Shown here piece after piece: positions 15,098 through 24,039 of a stretch of 64,000 nucleotides of DNA. The stretch is taken from assembly GCF_003363015.1 (NCBI RefSeq), contig NZ_QRAP01000006.1:186001-250000 (forward strand), in the 5' to 3' direction. A program made the translations under genes and the position numbers. The notes beneath the pieces are model-generated. The model was not told the DNA's origin. It was given only the letters and a program-made list of their open reading frames with translations, and ran no database searches. The stretch is from Enterobacillus tribolii (GTDB lineage Bacteria > Pseudomonadota > Gammaproteobacteria > Enterobacterales > Enterobacteriaceae). How positions within the stretch are numbered: the first letter of the stretch is position 1; each line of letters begins with the position of its first letter.

Positions 15098-17689
15098 TTA
15101 CAGGCACCTCACCGTTAATTGTTGCACCGCGCTTTGTTTCTTGGCCTGACGTAAGTCGTACTGTGCCTGGCATTGCTTATCCGGCGTTTTTCCCCATGTC
15201 ACGTTAATCACGCCTTTTTCTTCCAGCCCAGAGAAATAGACCGTGCCGCCGTCGCTCACGATGCTGCTGTTGGTATCCGAACCAGAACCCTGTTTTACGG
15301 CCGCAATGGCGCCAAAAGGAACCTCCTGCTGCGGGTGTTTCAGTTTGAAAAGAACGCGGAATCCGACGCGGGTATTAAAGCGGGCCAGAACGAGCGCGCC
15401 GCGGGTAGGTACGACTTCGGTTACGGGTTCCTCCACTTCGGTGTCGTCTTTCAATGAGGTGGTATCCAGCGCAATACGGTTGAGACGATAGTTTGTGGCG
15501 TAAGGAACGATGGCGTAGCCGGCCCAGTTCGTTTTGACGCCGGCGGCATTTTCAATGCCAGTGCCGTATGTTCCTTCCGCGTGGACTAGCACATTGGTTT
15601 CACCCAGCGGCTGAGACAACACCAGCCCGTTGCGGTGAAACACGGCGCCGCCGCTGACGCCATAGCTGAGTTGACGGGAATCTTTATTCACGGAGTAGGC
15701 GGCATTCACGTTGCCGTAGCGGCCGTCATAATCCGCTGATGCCGACATGTTGCTGCCGCCTCCGCGATTGTTGAGCCCCTGGCGCACGCTATAGCTAAGA
15801 TTGTTATTTTCCAGCAACGACCCGTTAATGCCGACTGTCGAGCTATTGCTGCCACGCGCGTTGGTATTGCTGTTCGCGGTGAAATACATCGGATGGCGGG
15901 AGGTGCCTTTGGGGGAAATCCAGTTGTGCAGGGGAACGGATACCGAAAGATTGATGATTTTATCGGATTCGGTATTCCAGGGCGTTCTGCTGTGGCTGTA
16001 TGCCAGATTCACCATGGCGGAGGCGATATTGGTACTGAACCCTACCTGCATCAGATCGTTCTTTTTGGGCGTATGCCAGTACGTCTGGCGGCTCATGGTC
16101 GTATAAGCCGTACCGAACGATGAGATATTTTGCGAAAGGCTGAGCTGGACGTTGTTTTTCTTAACGTAATTGAGATCGTATCCGGCGTTGCCGGACGGCC
16201 CGTTATCATCTTCACGGATGCGGTTGCTGGCGACTTCGGAAAAGTTATAAAAGCCTTTTGTTGAGTAGCGTGAACCCAGCAGCTGGAGATTCGTGCCGAT
16301 GCTGTTGAGTGATTTTGCGTAACGCAGACGGTAACTTTGCCCCTGATGCTTTGAGCCATCGACAAGTTTACTGTTGGCCTGGGTCACATCCAGGGACAGG
16401 GCGCCCAATCGTCCGAGGTTTTTACCTGCGCCGAATGCGGCGGACTTATAGTCCTCAGCTACGATGCTGCCTCCGTACAGGGTATAGCCATGAGGCATCC
16501 CCTGGATCCAGCTTCCCTGAGCGACATCCAACTGGCGTTTCTTGCTGTTGGCCTGATGAAATTCGCCGGCCATAAAGGCAAATTTACGGTGCCCGTCCCG
16601 CTGCAGGAGGGGGACGGTGGAATAAGGTACGGTATAGCTTCTCTCGCTGCCGTCCGCTTCATGAATAGTCACCTGCAAATCGCCGCTGGCTGAGGTGGGG
16701 TAGAGATCCGTGATATTAAATGCGCCGGGAGGAACATATGTCTCGTAAATAACATTGTTATTCTGACGAATCGTTACCCGGGCATTGCTTTGCGCAATGC
16801 CGCTGACGGTGGGAGCAAACCCTTTCTGGCTGTCGGGAAGCATGTTGTCGTCTGAAGCAAGACCGATACCGCGAAAGCCGAAGCTATCAAAGACATCCCC
16901 GGAAGAGAAACTGTCCCCGATGACAAAGTTGGAGCGCAGCTTGATCAGCGGTCGTTCGAGATAGGTGCTCAAATTACTCCACTTGTTGTCATTACGGCCG
17001 GAGTCGGAATAACGCCAGGTAGAATAGTTATGCAGCCGCCAGGGACCGAAATTCAGCCGTGAACGTAAGTTAAGAAAGTAGTTATTATCATTCTGATGAT
17101 CGTCATAGCGGGTGTTTGCTCCGCTGAAATCATAGTTCAGCAGCAGGGCATTCACACCGTTTTCCCAGCGTTCAGGAGGGATAAAGCCACGCGTTTTTTT
17201 ATTCAGCGCAACCTGGGGGATACTGATATTCAAACGTAAGCGCGACGTGTCGATTTCTATACGACTGTCCTGAATATACTGGGTTATATCTACACACGCA
17301 TTTTCATTAAGTGCCTGTACTAACGCAGGAAACGCCTTGGTATTGACTGACAGCAGGCGGATCTGGGCCTCACTTAAGCAAGGCGTGACCGTGCCGCTTT
17401 CCTTTCCTGGCGTGAGCACGACATCCATTCGGTTAATGAAGTTACGGTTCAGGTAAATATCGGCGGAGTATTTACCCGGGGCGATTTCATTGCCTTTTGT
17501 CAGCCAGTCAAGATCGGCAACCTGACTGACATCAGCATTCAGTAAGGATGGATCAAAATAGAGATCGCCATTTGCCTCAACGCGGGGAGACAATAACAAA
17601 GAAATCAATATGCCTAAAGACAAAGGCCGGAAAGGCAGAATGATGGGATACCCACCCTTAGGGGGTGAAAACACATTATGAGTACGCAA
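15098..17689 (-). CDS. fimbrial outer-membrane usher protein
   Basis: 863-aa FimD/PapC-family usher, full length for the family. A hydrophobic signal (LSLGILISLLLSPRVEA) is followed by the mature N-terminus GDLYFDPSLLNAD, the chaperone-binding N-domain. The 24-strand barrel follows with the plug in between (GFAPTVSGIAQSNARVTIRQNNNVIYE), then the C-terminal domains with PFGAIA and GQ-type loops ending VRCL. The best start is a TTG at 17689 with AGAGGG nine bases upstream; the next in-frame candidate is GTG 17674, without a ribosome-binding site. It exports and assembles the pilins. Confidence 0.93.
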   Translation of the reverse strand: MRTHNVFSPPKGGYPIILPFRPLSLGILISLLLSPRVEANGDLYFDPSLLNADVSQVADLDWLTKGNEIAPGKYSADIYLNRNFINRMDVVLTPGKESGTVTPCLSEAQIRLLSVNTKAFPALVQALNENACVDITQYIQDSRIEIDTSRLRLNISIPQVALNKKTRGFIPPERWENGVNALLLNYDFSGANTRYDDHQNDNNYFLNLRSRLNFGPWRLHNYSTWRYSDSGRNDNKWSNLSTYLERPLIKLRSNFVIGDSFSSGDVFDSFGFRGIGLASDDNMLPDSQKGFAPTVSGIAQSNARVTIRQNNNVIYETYVPPGAFNITDLYPTSASGDLQVTIHEADGSERSYTVPYSTVPLLQRDGHRKFAFMAGEFHQANSKKRQLDVAQGSWIQGMPHGYTLYGGSIVAEDYKSAAFGAGKNLGRLGALSLDVTQANSKLVDGSKHQGQSYRLRYAKSLNSIGTNLQLLGSRYSTKGFYNFSEVASNRIREDDNGPSGNAGYDLNYVKKNNVQLSLSQNISSFGTAYTTMSRQTYWHTPKKNDLMQVGFSTNIASAMVNLAYSHSRTPWNTESDKIINLSVSVPLHNWISPKGTSRHPMYFTANSNTNARGSNSSTVGINGSLLENNNLSYSVRQGLNNRGGGSNMSASADYDGRYGNVNAAYSVNKDSRQLSYGVSGGAVFHRNGLVLSQPLGETNVLVHAEGTYGTGIENAAGVKTNWAGYAIVPYATNYRLNRIALDTTSLKDDTEVEEPVTEVVPTRGALVLARFNTRVGFRVLFKLKHPQQEVPFGAIAAVKQGSGSDTNSSIVSDGGTVYFSGLEEKGVINVTWGKTPDKQCQAQYDLRQAKKQSAVQQLTVRCL

Positions 17690-17722
17690 GATAAACGTCC
17701 CTCTTTATCATATTCCCTGAAA

Positions 17723-18400
17723 TTAAAGCGCTTTTGTCAGGATCTCGGTGTTTGCCCCAAAGTCATTGAGCGACTGGTAATGAAGCTGTCCAGCCCCTGC
17801 TGCGGGTAAGGTAATGCCGCCGCTGGAAAAAGGTGCGATCATGATGTTTTGGACATCTTTCCCCTGATATTTCATCTTGATCAGCGTGACATGGTAGGGG
17901 GTTGGGTTATTCACTTTCATCTGATTTCCCTGGCGGGAGAAGGTCAATTTCCGGTAGGCGTCATTGCTGTTTCCGCTAAGATTATCAGGGCGATAGAAGA
18001 GCTTTACCCGGCTGGCGATGGCCAGTTTGAGCATGTTGTTCTGACCTGGTGAGGATTGCGGTATTGATTTTACCGTCAGCCAGAATAAGGTTTCACGATC
18101 CTGTGCAAGCTGAGGGCCGGTATACATAATCCGCAGAATGTTTTCTTTATTGGATTTAATAACAAACAAGGGCGGGGTAATAATAAAGTCAGTGGCTTTA
18201 TTTCCCTTTTGATCATCAACCCAGGATTGAATAAGAAAAACGTTTTTTGCATCGTTGTTCAATACGGAAAACGTTATTTCTTTATTTTGTGCCGGATAGA
18301 TAAGACGCGTAGCACCAACGGAAACCCCGCCCGCACTGGCGGTATGAATCCCGGCCATAGAGACGCTGAGTGTGATAAGGAAGAGCTTCAATAGTTTCAT
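17723..18400 (-). CDS. periplasmic fimbrial chaperone
   Basis: 225-aa PapD-like chaperone with a signal peptide ending at about residue 23 (ASAGG). The first Ig-like domain contains GATRLIYPAQNKEITFSVLNND, with the conserved Arg and the proline after the G1 strand region (FWLTVKSIP). IASRVKLFYRP is the family signature for the subunit-binding cleft. It donates a beta-strand to pilins until the usher takes over. It follows the major pilin gene after an 81-nt gap, a usual site for partial termination or mRNA processing. Confidence 0.92.
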   Translation of the reverse strand: MKLLKLFLITLSVSMAGIHTASAGGVSVGATRLIYPAQNKEITFSVLNNDAKNVFLIQSWVDDQKGNKATDFIITPPLFVIKSNKENILRIMYTGPQLAQDRETLFWLTVKSIPQSSPGQNNMLKLAIASRVKLFYRPDNLSGNSNDAYRKLTFSRQGNQMKVNNPTPYHVTLIKMKYQGKDVQNIMIAPFSSGGITLPAAGAGQLHYQSLNDFGANTEILTKAL

Positions 18401-18481
18401 AATGTATCGTATGAACGTTATGGAGATGAAATTCAGACGCCGTAACCGGCGTCTGGAATTAAAACCTGATGGTATGAATTA

Positions 18482-19027
18482 TCAGGAATACGTGATGGTG
18501 AATGTAGAAGATGCGCTGGCATCACCCGCGGTCGGGCTTGTGCTGGTTGAAATAAAGCCTGACTGGAAGTGCAGCGTGTTATCACCGGCATTTAACTGAA
18601 CGGCGGTAGACGCTGTACCTACCGGAAGTGCGCTGCCGGTATGATCAAAAATCTGCACACCCACGCCAGTGGCTTTCCCTGCACCGACACCGGCTTCCAG
18701 TACGCTCGGATCGCCCTGAGAGGTAACGCCATTAAACGTAATCTGCGCGTTTTGAATGGTGCTAACATCACAATCAACTAATTTGATTTGGAAATCAGTA
18801 CGTGAAGGCGCCTGAGTACCTGCGGTGGTGCCCAGAGCGGCTAAACGAACCTGTCCCATGTTAACGTTGAGGTTTGTTGACGCTGTATCTACCGCACAGG
18901 CTGTATCCACAACGGAACCTGTAAAGTTAACCGTACCCGCTTCAACGGTTACTGGCGCTGCGATGGCGGAAGTAACAGCGGAAGAAAAGACCAGCGCTAA
19001 AACGGTAGAAACATGTTTCATTTTCAT
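18482..19027 (-). CDS. major fimbrial subunit (pilin)
   Basis: 181-aa type-1-like pilin. ATG 19027 is preceded by AAGGA about nine bases upstream and gives a standard signal peptide (MKHVSTVLALVFSSAVTSAIA). The mature part has VNFTGSVVDTACAVD with the first Cys, LVDCDVS with the second, GVGVQIFDHTG, and the terminal ASSTFTITYS strand. First structural gene of the fimbrial operon, just downstream of the LuxR-type regulator. Confidence 0.92.
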   Translation of the reverse strand: MKMKHVSTVLALVFSSAVTSAIAAPVTVEAGTVNFTGSVVDTACAVDTASTNLNVNMGQVRLAALGTTAGTQAPSRTDFQIKLVDCDVSTIQNAQITFNGVTSQGDPSVLEAGVGAGKATGVGVQIFDHTGSALPVGTASTAVQLNAGDNTLHFQSGFISTSTSPTAGDASASSTFTITYS

Positions 19028-19108
19028 CAAATAATTTCCTTTTATATAACTCACAGTTAAACACTGGCTTCATTCTCCAGATGCCAGTTCATTAAACGGA
19101 GAGCGTCG

Positions 19109-19687
19109 TTACATACGCTCTCTGTTAATTTGGTGCTGTTTCCCAAAAATATTACTTTGGGGTAAAACATATCGACAGAAGTTAATATGGTGGTAACTCA
19201 GTCGATTGAATCCCATTTTTTTAAAGGCTTTATCCCTGTAACGATAAATTTGTTTGCTGGAGACGTTCAGCTCACGAGATATGCAATTAATACTTTTACC
19301 CGTTAAGATCTGATAAAAAGTACGAAACTCAGATAATGTCAATGCGGAAAAGAAGTTAATTCTGCCTGCTGCTTTTATCATGAATTCAATTTTGTCTAAA
19401 ACAACCTTTTTTGATAAGAATAAATCACGGCACTCAGGATTTAGTATTTTAGGGTGGTTGTTATAAGTAAAAATGACTTTACACGTGTTTTTGATGGCGA
19501 GAAAGATATCACCCTGATAAGCGCTGTAGGTATCCAGGTCAAAGATATAAATATCATTTTTCTGCGGGTGTACTTTATTGATTTGTTCACCAGAGTTACT
19601 CGCATTGACGGTGATGATGTCATGCTCTTTCATGAGTTCTCTGATACCGAATGAAAAATAGTAGTCTTCAGAAATTAGATATATCAT
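19109..19687 (-). CDS. LuxR-type fimbrial regulator
   Basis: 192-aa AT-rich gene. The C-terminal part (about 118-175) is a LuxR/FixJ helix-turn-helix: LTLSEFRTFYQILTGKSINCISRELNVSSKQIYRYRDKAFKKMGF. The N-terminal part resembles a degenerate receiver domain (IYLISEDYYF, DIYIFDLDTYS) without an obvious phosphorylation pocket. Regulators of this form commonly precede enterobacterial fimbrial operons. It lies 81 bp upstream of the pilin gene on the same strand and probably controls it. Confidence 0.85.
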   Translation of the reverse strand: MIYLISEDYYFSFGIRELMKEHDIITVNASNSGEQINKVHPQKNDIYIFDLDTYSAYQGDIFLAIKNTCKVIFTYNNHPKILNPECRDLFLSKKVVLDKIEFMIKAAGRINFFSALTLSEFRTFYQILTGKSINCISRELNVSSKQIYRYRDKAFKKMGFNRLSYHHINFCRYVLPQSNIFGKQHQINRERM

Positions 19688-20426
19688 AAACTTTCACCCA
19701 TTTAACTAATACTTCCAAGGGAAACTTATTGTCAGAGGATTAATGTTTATAACATGGTCACTCTTCCCTTAGTGAATTATTCCAGTGAGCGTAAATGTGT
19801 AGGCTGACTACGCTCTGTGGAAGTTAGTATGGGAAGGGGGAGGAAATGATGCAATTTGAATTTATTTAATTACATCAATTTAATGTTATTACTGTTTTAA
19901 ATATGTTTGCTGTTAATTATTTTCTTTTAAATCAATGTGATGCGCCGTTTCTTAAGCGCGGTTTTTCTTCTTAATTAAAGTTATTTTGGCTTCGGGGTGC
20001 TATTTTAATGTGCTTTTTAGGGTTCGTTTTGTTGTTAAAGAAAGAGAATGTTAACATAACTTGCTGTCAAACGTGTAATCATGGTTACTTTATTTGGTAA
20101 TACCAGCAGTATTATCTGGTATTTATTTGGCAAGATATTTTCTGTTTTCAGAATGTATTAATAATGGTCAGTGTGTTTAAGTTTTAGCGAAGATAAACTT
20201 AAGCTTGTAAGAGTATTTTTTATAAGCAGCAAGTGGCGTTAATCCAGCGATGGGGCTTGATGTGTCTAAAAAGTTTATCCGTTGGCTGGACAAGCTGGAA
20301 AGAGATGGCCTGATTGTACTTAACGGTGAACATATCACGCCGTTATTGCAGCGGGATAAAGTGGGGGGACTAAACGGGAGAGATGTGGGGGCGTTTTGTT
20401 ATGAACACGGCCTCCAGACTTCTCCG
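19688..20426. other. AT-rich intergenic region upstream of the fimbrial regulator
   Basis: About 740 bp between the fimbrial regulator and the IS4 remnant. The first 500 bp are very AT-rich and probably contain the fimbrial promoter region. From 20250 to 20420 an open frame begins MGLDVSKKFIRWLDKLERDG; I recognise no family and its end runs into the IS remnant, so it may be a fragment of another disrupted gene. No other feature seen. Confidence 0.5.
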
Positions 20427-20681
20427 AAGGCAGATGACCCTATCTCCGGGTAAACGGCGACGGCGAATGATCGCGTACTCAGGCAGAGTCAGGCAATGCT
20501 GTATCCACTCAGCAGGAAGATGCTCTGCAAACGTCTGTGCAGAGGGCGGAGGCATCAGGGATGGTCGCAGAAATTGGGCAGGTTGTTGAGAAGTGGCATA
20601 AAAAACGGCTCCCTGTTGTGGAAGCCGTTATAGTGCTGCAGTTTAAGGATCGGTCAACTGATCCTTAACTGATCTGCATTG
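20427..20681 (-). mobile_element. IS4-family insertion sequence remnant (left end)
   Basis: On the minus strand the segment opens with CAATGCAGATCAG, then TTAAGGATCAGTTGACC, closely resembling the IS4 terminal inverted repeat, and continues into the 5' part of a transposase. From ATG 20555 it reads FAEHLPAEWIQHCL and IIRRRRLPGDRVICL, the N-terminal domain signature of IS4-family transposases. Similarity stops near 20427, so only about 255 bp survive; the catalytic DDE domain and the right end are gone. It lies 43 bp beyond the stop of the HdeD-like gene. Confidence 0.75.
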
Positions 20682-20723
20682 GCATCAGCCGGCTTGTGCT
20701 TCCCGCCGGTTGAGTGACGTCCC

Positions 20724-22022
20724 TTACGGTTTTTGCGCACGCTGGCCCCAAGGCATTCGCTGGTACCAGGGACGGGGAACGGGGTGGACGATGGCGTTCA
20801 ACGCCCTGGCGTAGTCCATCACCAGACCGGGCGTCCAGGCCATGGTCGTCGCCCGTTGGCGTACCTGCGCTGCGATCCACAGTTCCGGCATAAACAACAT
20901 TTTTACCATTGCGTGCCAGCTGCGCGTCCGGGCGCTTAACACGCCATCCAGCGCCGACTCCAGCGCATAAGCCGTGCTGCTTGAACAGTTGCGGTACGTC
21001 AGGTTATAGGTCATATCCTGCTGATAGCGCTGCCAAAAATGCAGCAGTCCCTTCAGGTTGTAATCCCGGAAAGTAATTTTCCGGTCTGAAGCGCACCAAC
21101 GGGTGGATTCCGTGATGTAGTCAGGCTGAAAAATGCCGGGCACATCGTTGTCATGGGTCGCCTTGAGCAGGCGCAGGAATTCCGAAGGAGAACGATCAAT
21201 ATCCTGAGCGGGATAAAGGCTGATGTAGACCAGCGGCGATGCCTCAAGTGCGGCATGGCCGGTAGAGATGACCCCGTTAACGTCCACTGCCGCGATATAA
21301 CGGTTGATCACGGGACGGGGCAGCGTACTGCCTTTGGCGGAACCCTCCGGCGTCCAAACATGCACGTTCAGCGGGCCCGCCGCCGCAGGCTGTGGCATTG
21401 CGCCTGCTTCCGGCTCCTCTTTGGCCGGGCGCGCGGTAAAGAAGTCCACCGGCAGCATCAGTTCAAAGACGGAGGTGGTCCATTTCAGGCCATGGAGTCG
21501 CTTTGCGACAATCAGCATATTGACGCTGCTGGACACGATCATTCCGCCGAGAAAAAACGACACCGCGCTATGGGGATGCATCACCAAAAAAAGCGCGAAG
21601 GCGAGGTACAGTACGCCGGTAATGCAGGTGGTGCGCCAGTAGGGAAAACGTACTACCCAGGCGGACGCCAGAATGAACAGTCCGACGATGGCGTAGGTGG
21701 CGCTAAAGAAAAACGCCAGCAACATGTTGCTGTATTGGTGATTCAGCAACATGCTCACGGCGACGAACAGGAAAATGCCGCCTTTGAAGTAGAGCACCGC
21801 CTTCTGTGCGCCAATGCCGCTTGAGGCGATGCTCAGCGTCACCAGGCTTTCCAGCAGCAGCAGGGCGCCGAAGGTTTTCAGTGGAAACAGGGGGGCGCCA
21901 TCCAACCCGTCAAGAAAAATGACGCACCCGGTAATGCTCCATAACACCCCCATGAGCCACAGGTATTTCGCCCGGGAACGTAAAAAATCTCCGCCGAGGA
22001 GCAGCAATGCGATCTGTATCAT
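20724..22022 (-). CDS. HdeD-like membrane protein with C-terminal permuted NlpC/P60-like domain
   Basis: 432-aa two-part protein. Residues about 1-190 hold six hydrophobic segments of the HdeD/DUF308 type (LWLMGVLWSITGCVIFLDGL repeated in pattern). After a proline-rich linker, residues about 225-432 look like a circularly permuted NlpC/P60 (papain-like) domain: His256 in ISTGHAALE and Cys346 in TYRNCSSSTAYALE, in the His-before-Cys order of permuted members such as LRAT or DUF4105 proteins. The domain call is mine from motif order. The start ATG overlaps the stop of the MASE1-PAS gene (ATGA), so the two are translationally coupled. Confidence 0.7.
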   Translation of the reverse strand: MIQIALLLLGGDFLRSRAKYLWLMGVLWSITGCVIFLDGLDGAPLFPLKTFGALLLLESLVTLSIASSGIGAQKAVLYFKGGIFLFVAVSMLLNHQYSNMLLAFFFSATYAIVGLFILASAWVVRFPYWRTTCITGVLYLAFALFLVMHPHSAVSFFLGGMIVSSSVNMLIVAKRLHGLKWTTSVFELMLPVDFFTARPAKEEPEAGAMPQPAAAGPLNVHVWTPEGSAKGSTLPRPVINRYIAAVDVNGVISTGHAALEASPLVYISLYPAQDIDRSPSEFLRLLKATHDNDVPGIFQPDYITESTRWCASDRKITFRDYNLKGLLHFWQRYQQDMTYNLTYRNCSSSTAYALESALDGVLSARTRSWHAMVKMLFMPELWIAAQVRQRATTMAWTPGLVMDYARALNAIVHPVPRPWYQRMPWGQRAQKP

Positions 22023-23317
22023 GATTGCCACACCCTGCCCATGATGCTTGCGGGCGCATTGTTGGCCGTTGACGAAACTTTCCAGCATCCGACAATTGTG
22101 CGGGTATGGGGATCCTGCCGCAGGATCTGGCTTACGTCGGTTATCCACAGCCAACTGCCCTGCCTGGATTTGAATCGGAAGCGTATTACGCGCGGTCCGC
22201 CGGCGTCCCAGGGTTGCTGCCAGTGTTCCGCGGCGGCATCGCGATCGTCGGTGTGAATATGATGCAAGACATTGCCGATATCCTCCATGTCTTCATGGGG
22301 AGCGGCGCTAAACCAGGCTGGCAGGTTATCCCAATGAAACTTGCCGCTGCCGGTTTCGAGATGATAATTCGCCTGTATTTGCCACATGGTTTTCCCATTG
22401 TCCTTATAACTGGTGAGAACACGTATAAACATCATCATTAGTGCCGCTATGGCCAGGAAGCATTGTGCAATCAATAGGGGTTCTTCATCGGCGAGCGAGG
22501 AAATAAAAAAGGGGCCGGTTTCACGCAGTGTATAATAGCCGGAGAACGCAGCGATGATCAGTAACGCGATCGAGCCTCCGGGATTTCCCCAAATCTGGGA
22601 CAAAATGATACTCAGGATAATTAACAGACAAAGCGAGAGCAGGCTGCTCACGCCAGGCGGCAGATGCAATATTGCTTTATCCACATGAGCGATGGTGCCG
22701 TTGAAAATAAGTTCGGCCGCGCCAATTAATAATATGATGGCGGTGATTCCTAATGATACATTTTTTAAATTAATGTATTTTTGGTTTATATGGGTAAACA
22801 GGAAACCCATGATAACTGGTGTTGCAGAAAGTATGCCTGTGACTTCAGAGCTATAATTTTCCCAGAAGGTATCCAGCAGCGCGACGTTCAGATAATACTG
22901 AACAAAACTGTAGATCAGAAAAGCCATAATGAGATTAAGGATGATTGTCGAAACAATCCAGGTCACGATGGCTGACAGTTCATCATATTTGCGGGAAAAA
23001 TACTGCACCGACAGGGCGATGAGCACCTTTGTCGACGTTAGCGCCATGAAGATTAGGGTGTATATAACGGGATGTTCATGGGCCAGAGCCGGAATGTTTG
23101 CGGTGACTTCCGCCAGGAAAAACGCAATAAACAGCAATAACCAGTGACGCCTCGGTGACCAGAGAAATGCCGCCATTATCACGCCGGACTGATACCAGCT
23201 TTCCTCGTCTGAGTTATTTAACTCTGTGGAGAGTATAGACATCAGATAATAAAGTATTATCCATGGAATCAATGGAACAATATTCTTGTATAAATAGCCA
23301 AAAAGTTTGTGCCACAT
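22019..23317 (-). CDS. MASE1-PAS membrane sensor without output domain
   Basis: 432-aa protein. Residues about 5-310 contain eight or more transmembrane segments in a MASE1-like arrangement. Residues about 315-425 form a PAS-type domain (GKFHWDNLPAWFS, HIHTDDRDAAAEHW, RFRFKSRQGSWLWITDV). MASE1 proteins normally end in GGDEF, EAL or histidine-kinase modules; none is present here. ATG 23317 has AAGAG eight bases upstream. It is the first gene of a two-gene unit; the partner is the HdeD-like hydrolase. Confidence 0.75.
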   Translation of the reverse strand: MWHKLFGYLYKNIVPLIPWIILYYLMSILSTELNNSDEESWYQSGVIMAAFLWSPRRHWLLLFIAFFLAEVTANIPALAHEHPVIYTLIFMALTSTKVLIALSVQYFSRKYDELSAIVTWIVSTIILNLIMAFLIYSFVQYYLNVALLDTFWENYSSEVTGILSATPVIMGFLFTHINQKYINLKNVSLGITAIILLIGAAELIFNGTIAHVDKAILHLPPGVSSLLSLCLLIILSIILSQIWGNPGGSIALLIIAAFSGYYTLRETGPFFISSLADEEPLLIAQCFLAIAALMMMFIRVLTSYKDNGKTMWQIQANYHLETGSGKFHWDNLPAWFSAAPHEDMEDIGNVLHHIHTDDRDAAAEHWQQPWDAGGPRVIRFRFKSRQGSWLWITDVSQILRQDPHTRTIVGCWKVSSTANNAPASIMGRVWQS

Positions 23318-23700
23318 GACAAATACTCTTTCCCTGTGAGTCATCCGGATGATGATACCGGAGGCACTTTTCTTTTTGAATTATTTTTCGCAGTGATTTT
23401 TGGTTGGTTATTGTTCTGTTTAATTACGCTTTTGTATTCATGCCGGACTGGCAAAATATATTCTATTCTTCTATTTGAAGAATAGAATATATTTACTTGG
23501 TGAATTTATTGCTTGGCTATCTGCCGCAGTAAAATAATAATAGCGCACACCGGAATACCATGAACAGGCAAGTGATAACGCCTTTAATAACAAAACGCTC
23601 TGCTGTTCAGCCTGGGGCGGTAGGGGGCGCTTTCGTATCACGCTGCGCCCGGGTTATCCGTGAAGCGGCGTACCGCAGGCGCTGAGGTCTGCACATACCA
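23318..23700. other. intergenic region upstream of the MASE1-PAS gene
   Basis: About 380 bp between the MASE1-PAS gene and the integrase relic. It contains the 18-bp perfect inverted repeat at 23454-23494 and otherwise AT-rich DNA presumably carrying the promoter; from about 23600 it becomes GC-rich. No gene recognised. Confidence 0.5.
23454..23494. repeat. 18-bp perfect inverted repeat
   Basis: Arms AAATATATTCTATTCTTC and GAAGAATAGAATATATTT, separated by TATTT, lie about 140 bp upstream of the MASE1-PAS start codon. No T tract follows on either strand beyond the arms, so it may be an operator or an mRNA leader stem rather than a terminator. Confidence 0.7.
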
Positions 23701-23856
23701 TCAGATGGCCGTTGGTAACGAAAGCGCCATATTTTTTTGCCGGTCGTCTTTAACCATCAGAAAGAGCCCATCACCATCATGCAGCGTTAAATCTTTGTCT
23801 GTGGCTTTTGTTCGTAGGACTTTGGTATTGGTGAGAGGGCGTGTTGTTCGGGCCAT
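23701..23856 (-). pseudogene. P4-type tyrosine integrase relic (N-terminal fragment)
   Basis: From ATG 23856 on the minus strand the reading is MARTTRPLTNTKVLR...DKDLTLHDGDGLFLMVK, the typical N-terminus of P4-family phage and island integrases. At about 23740 the frame breaks: a one-base shift restores GKKIWRFRYQRPSDG, again typical. In the original frame a TGA follows at 23701. Nothing further of the integrase is visible, so the catalytic domain is lost. It lies 184 bp beyond the 3' end of ssrA, the standard attachment site for such elements. Confidence 0.8.
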
Positions 23857-23971
23857 GATGACCATTCTTCCAGAATGGGTCTAAGTTTTTAGGTCTACAT
23901 CCTACCGCATACCAATACGTATACTAATAGCCTCTGGATTTGGCTGGACTTCCCCGGACTACCGTGGAAAG

Positions 23972-24005
23972 AAAAAAACCGCAAACCTGGGTGGAATGCG
24001 GGTTT
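23972..24005 (-). terminator. ssrA terminator
   Basis: On the minus strand, AAACCCGC, a 15-nt loop and GCGGTTT with one bulged base, followed by a run of T, lies 35-70 nt beyond the ssrA 3' end. This is an intrinsic terminator. Confidence 0.6.
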
Positions 24006-24039
24006 TCAGTACTTCTCCGGACAACTCCGGAACTTAATG

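Noticed and set aside
20250-20453. A 68-codon plus-strand frame beginning MGLDVSKKFIRWLDK.
   Set aside because: Its last third runs into the antisense of the IS4 transposase fragment, and the rest matches nothing I know; it is mentioned as a possible fragment but not called as a gene.
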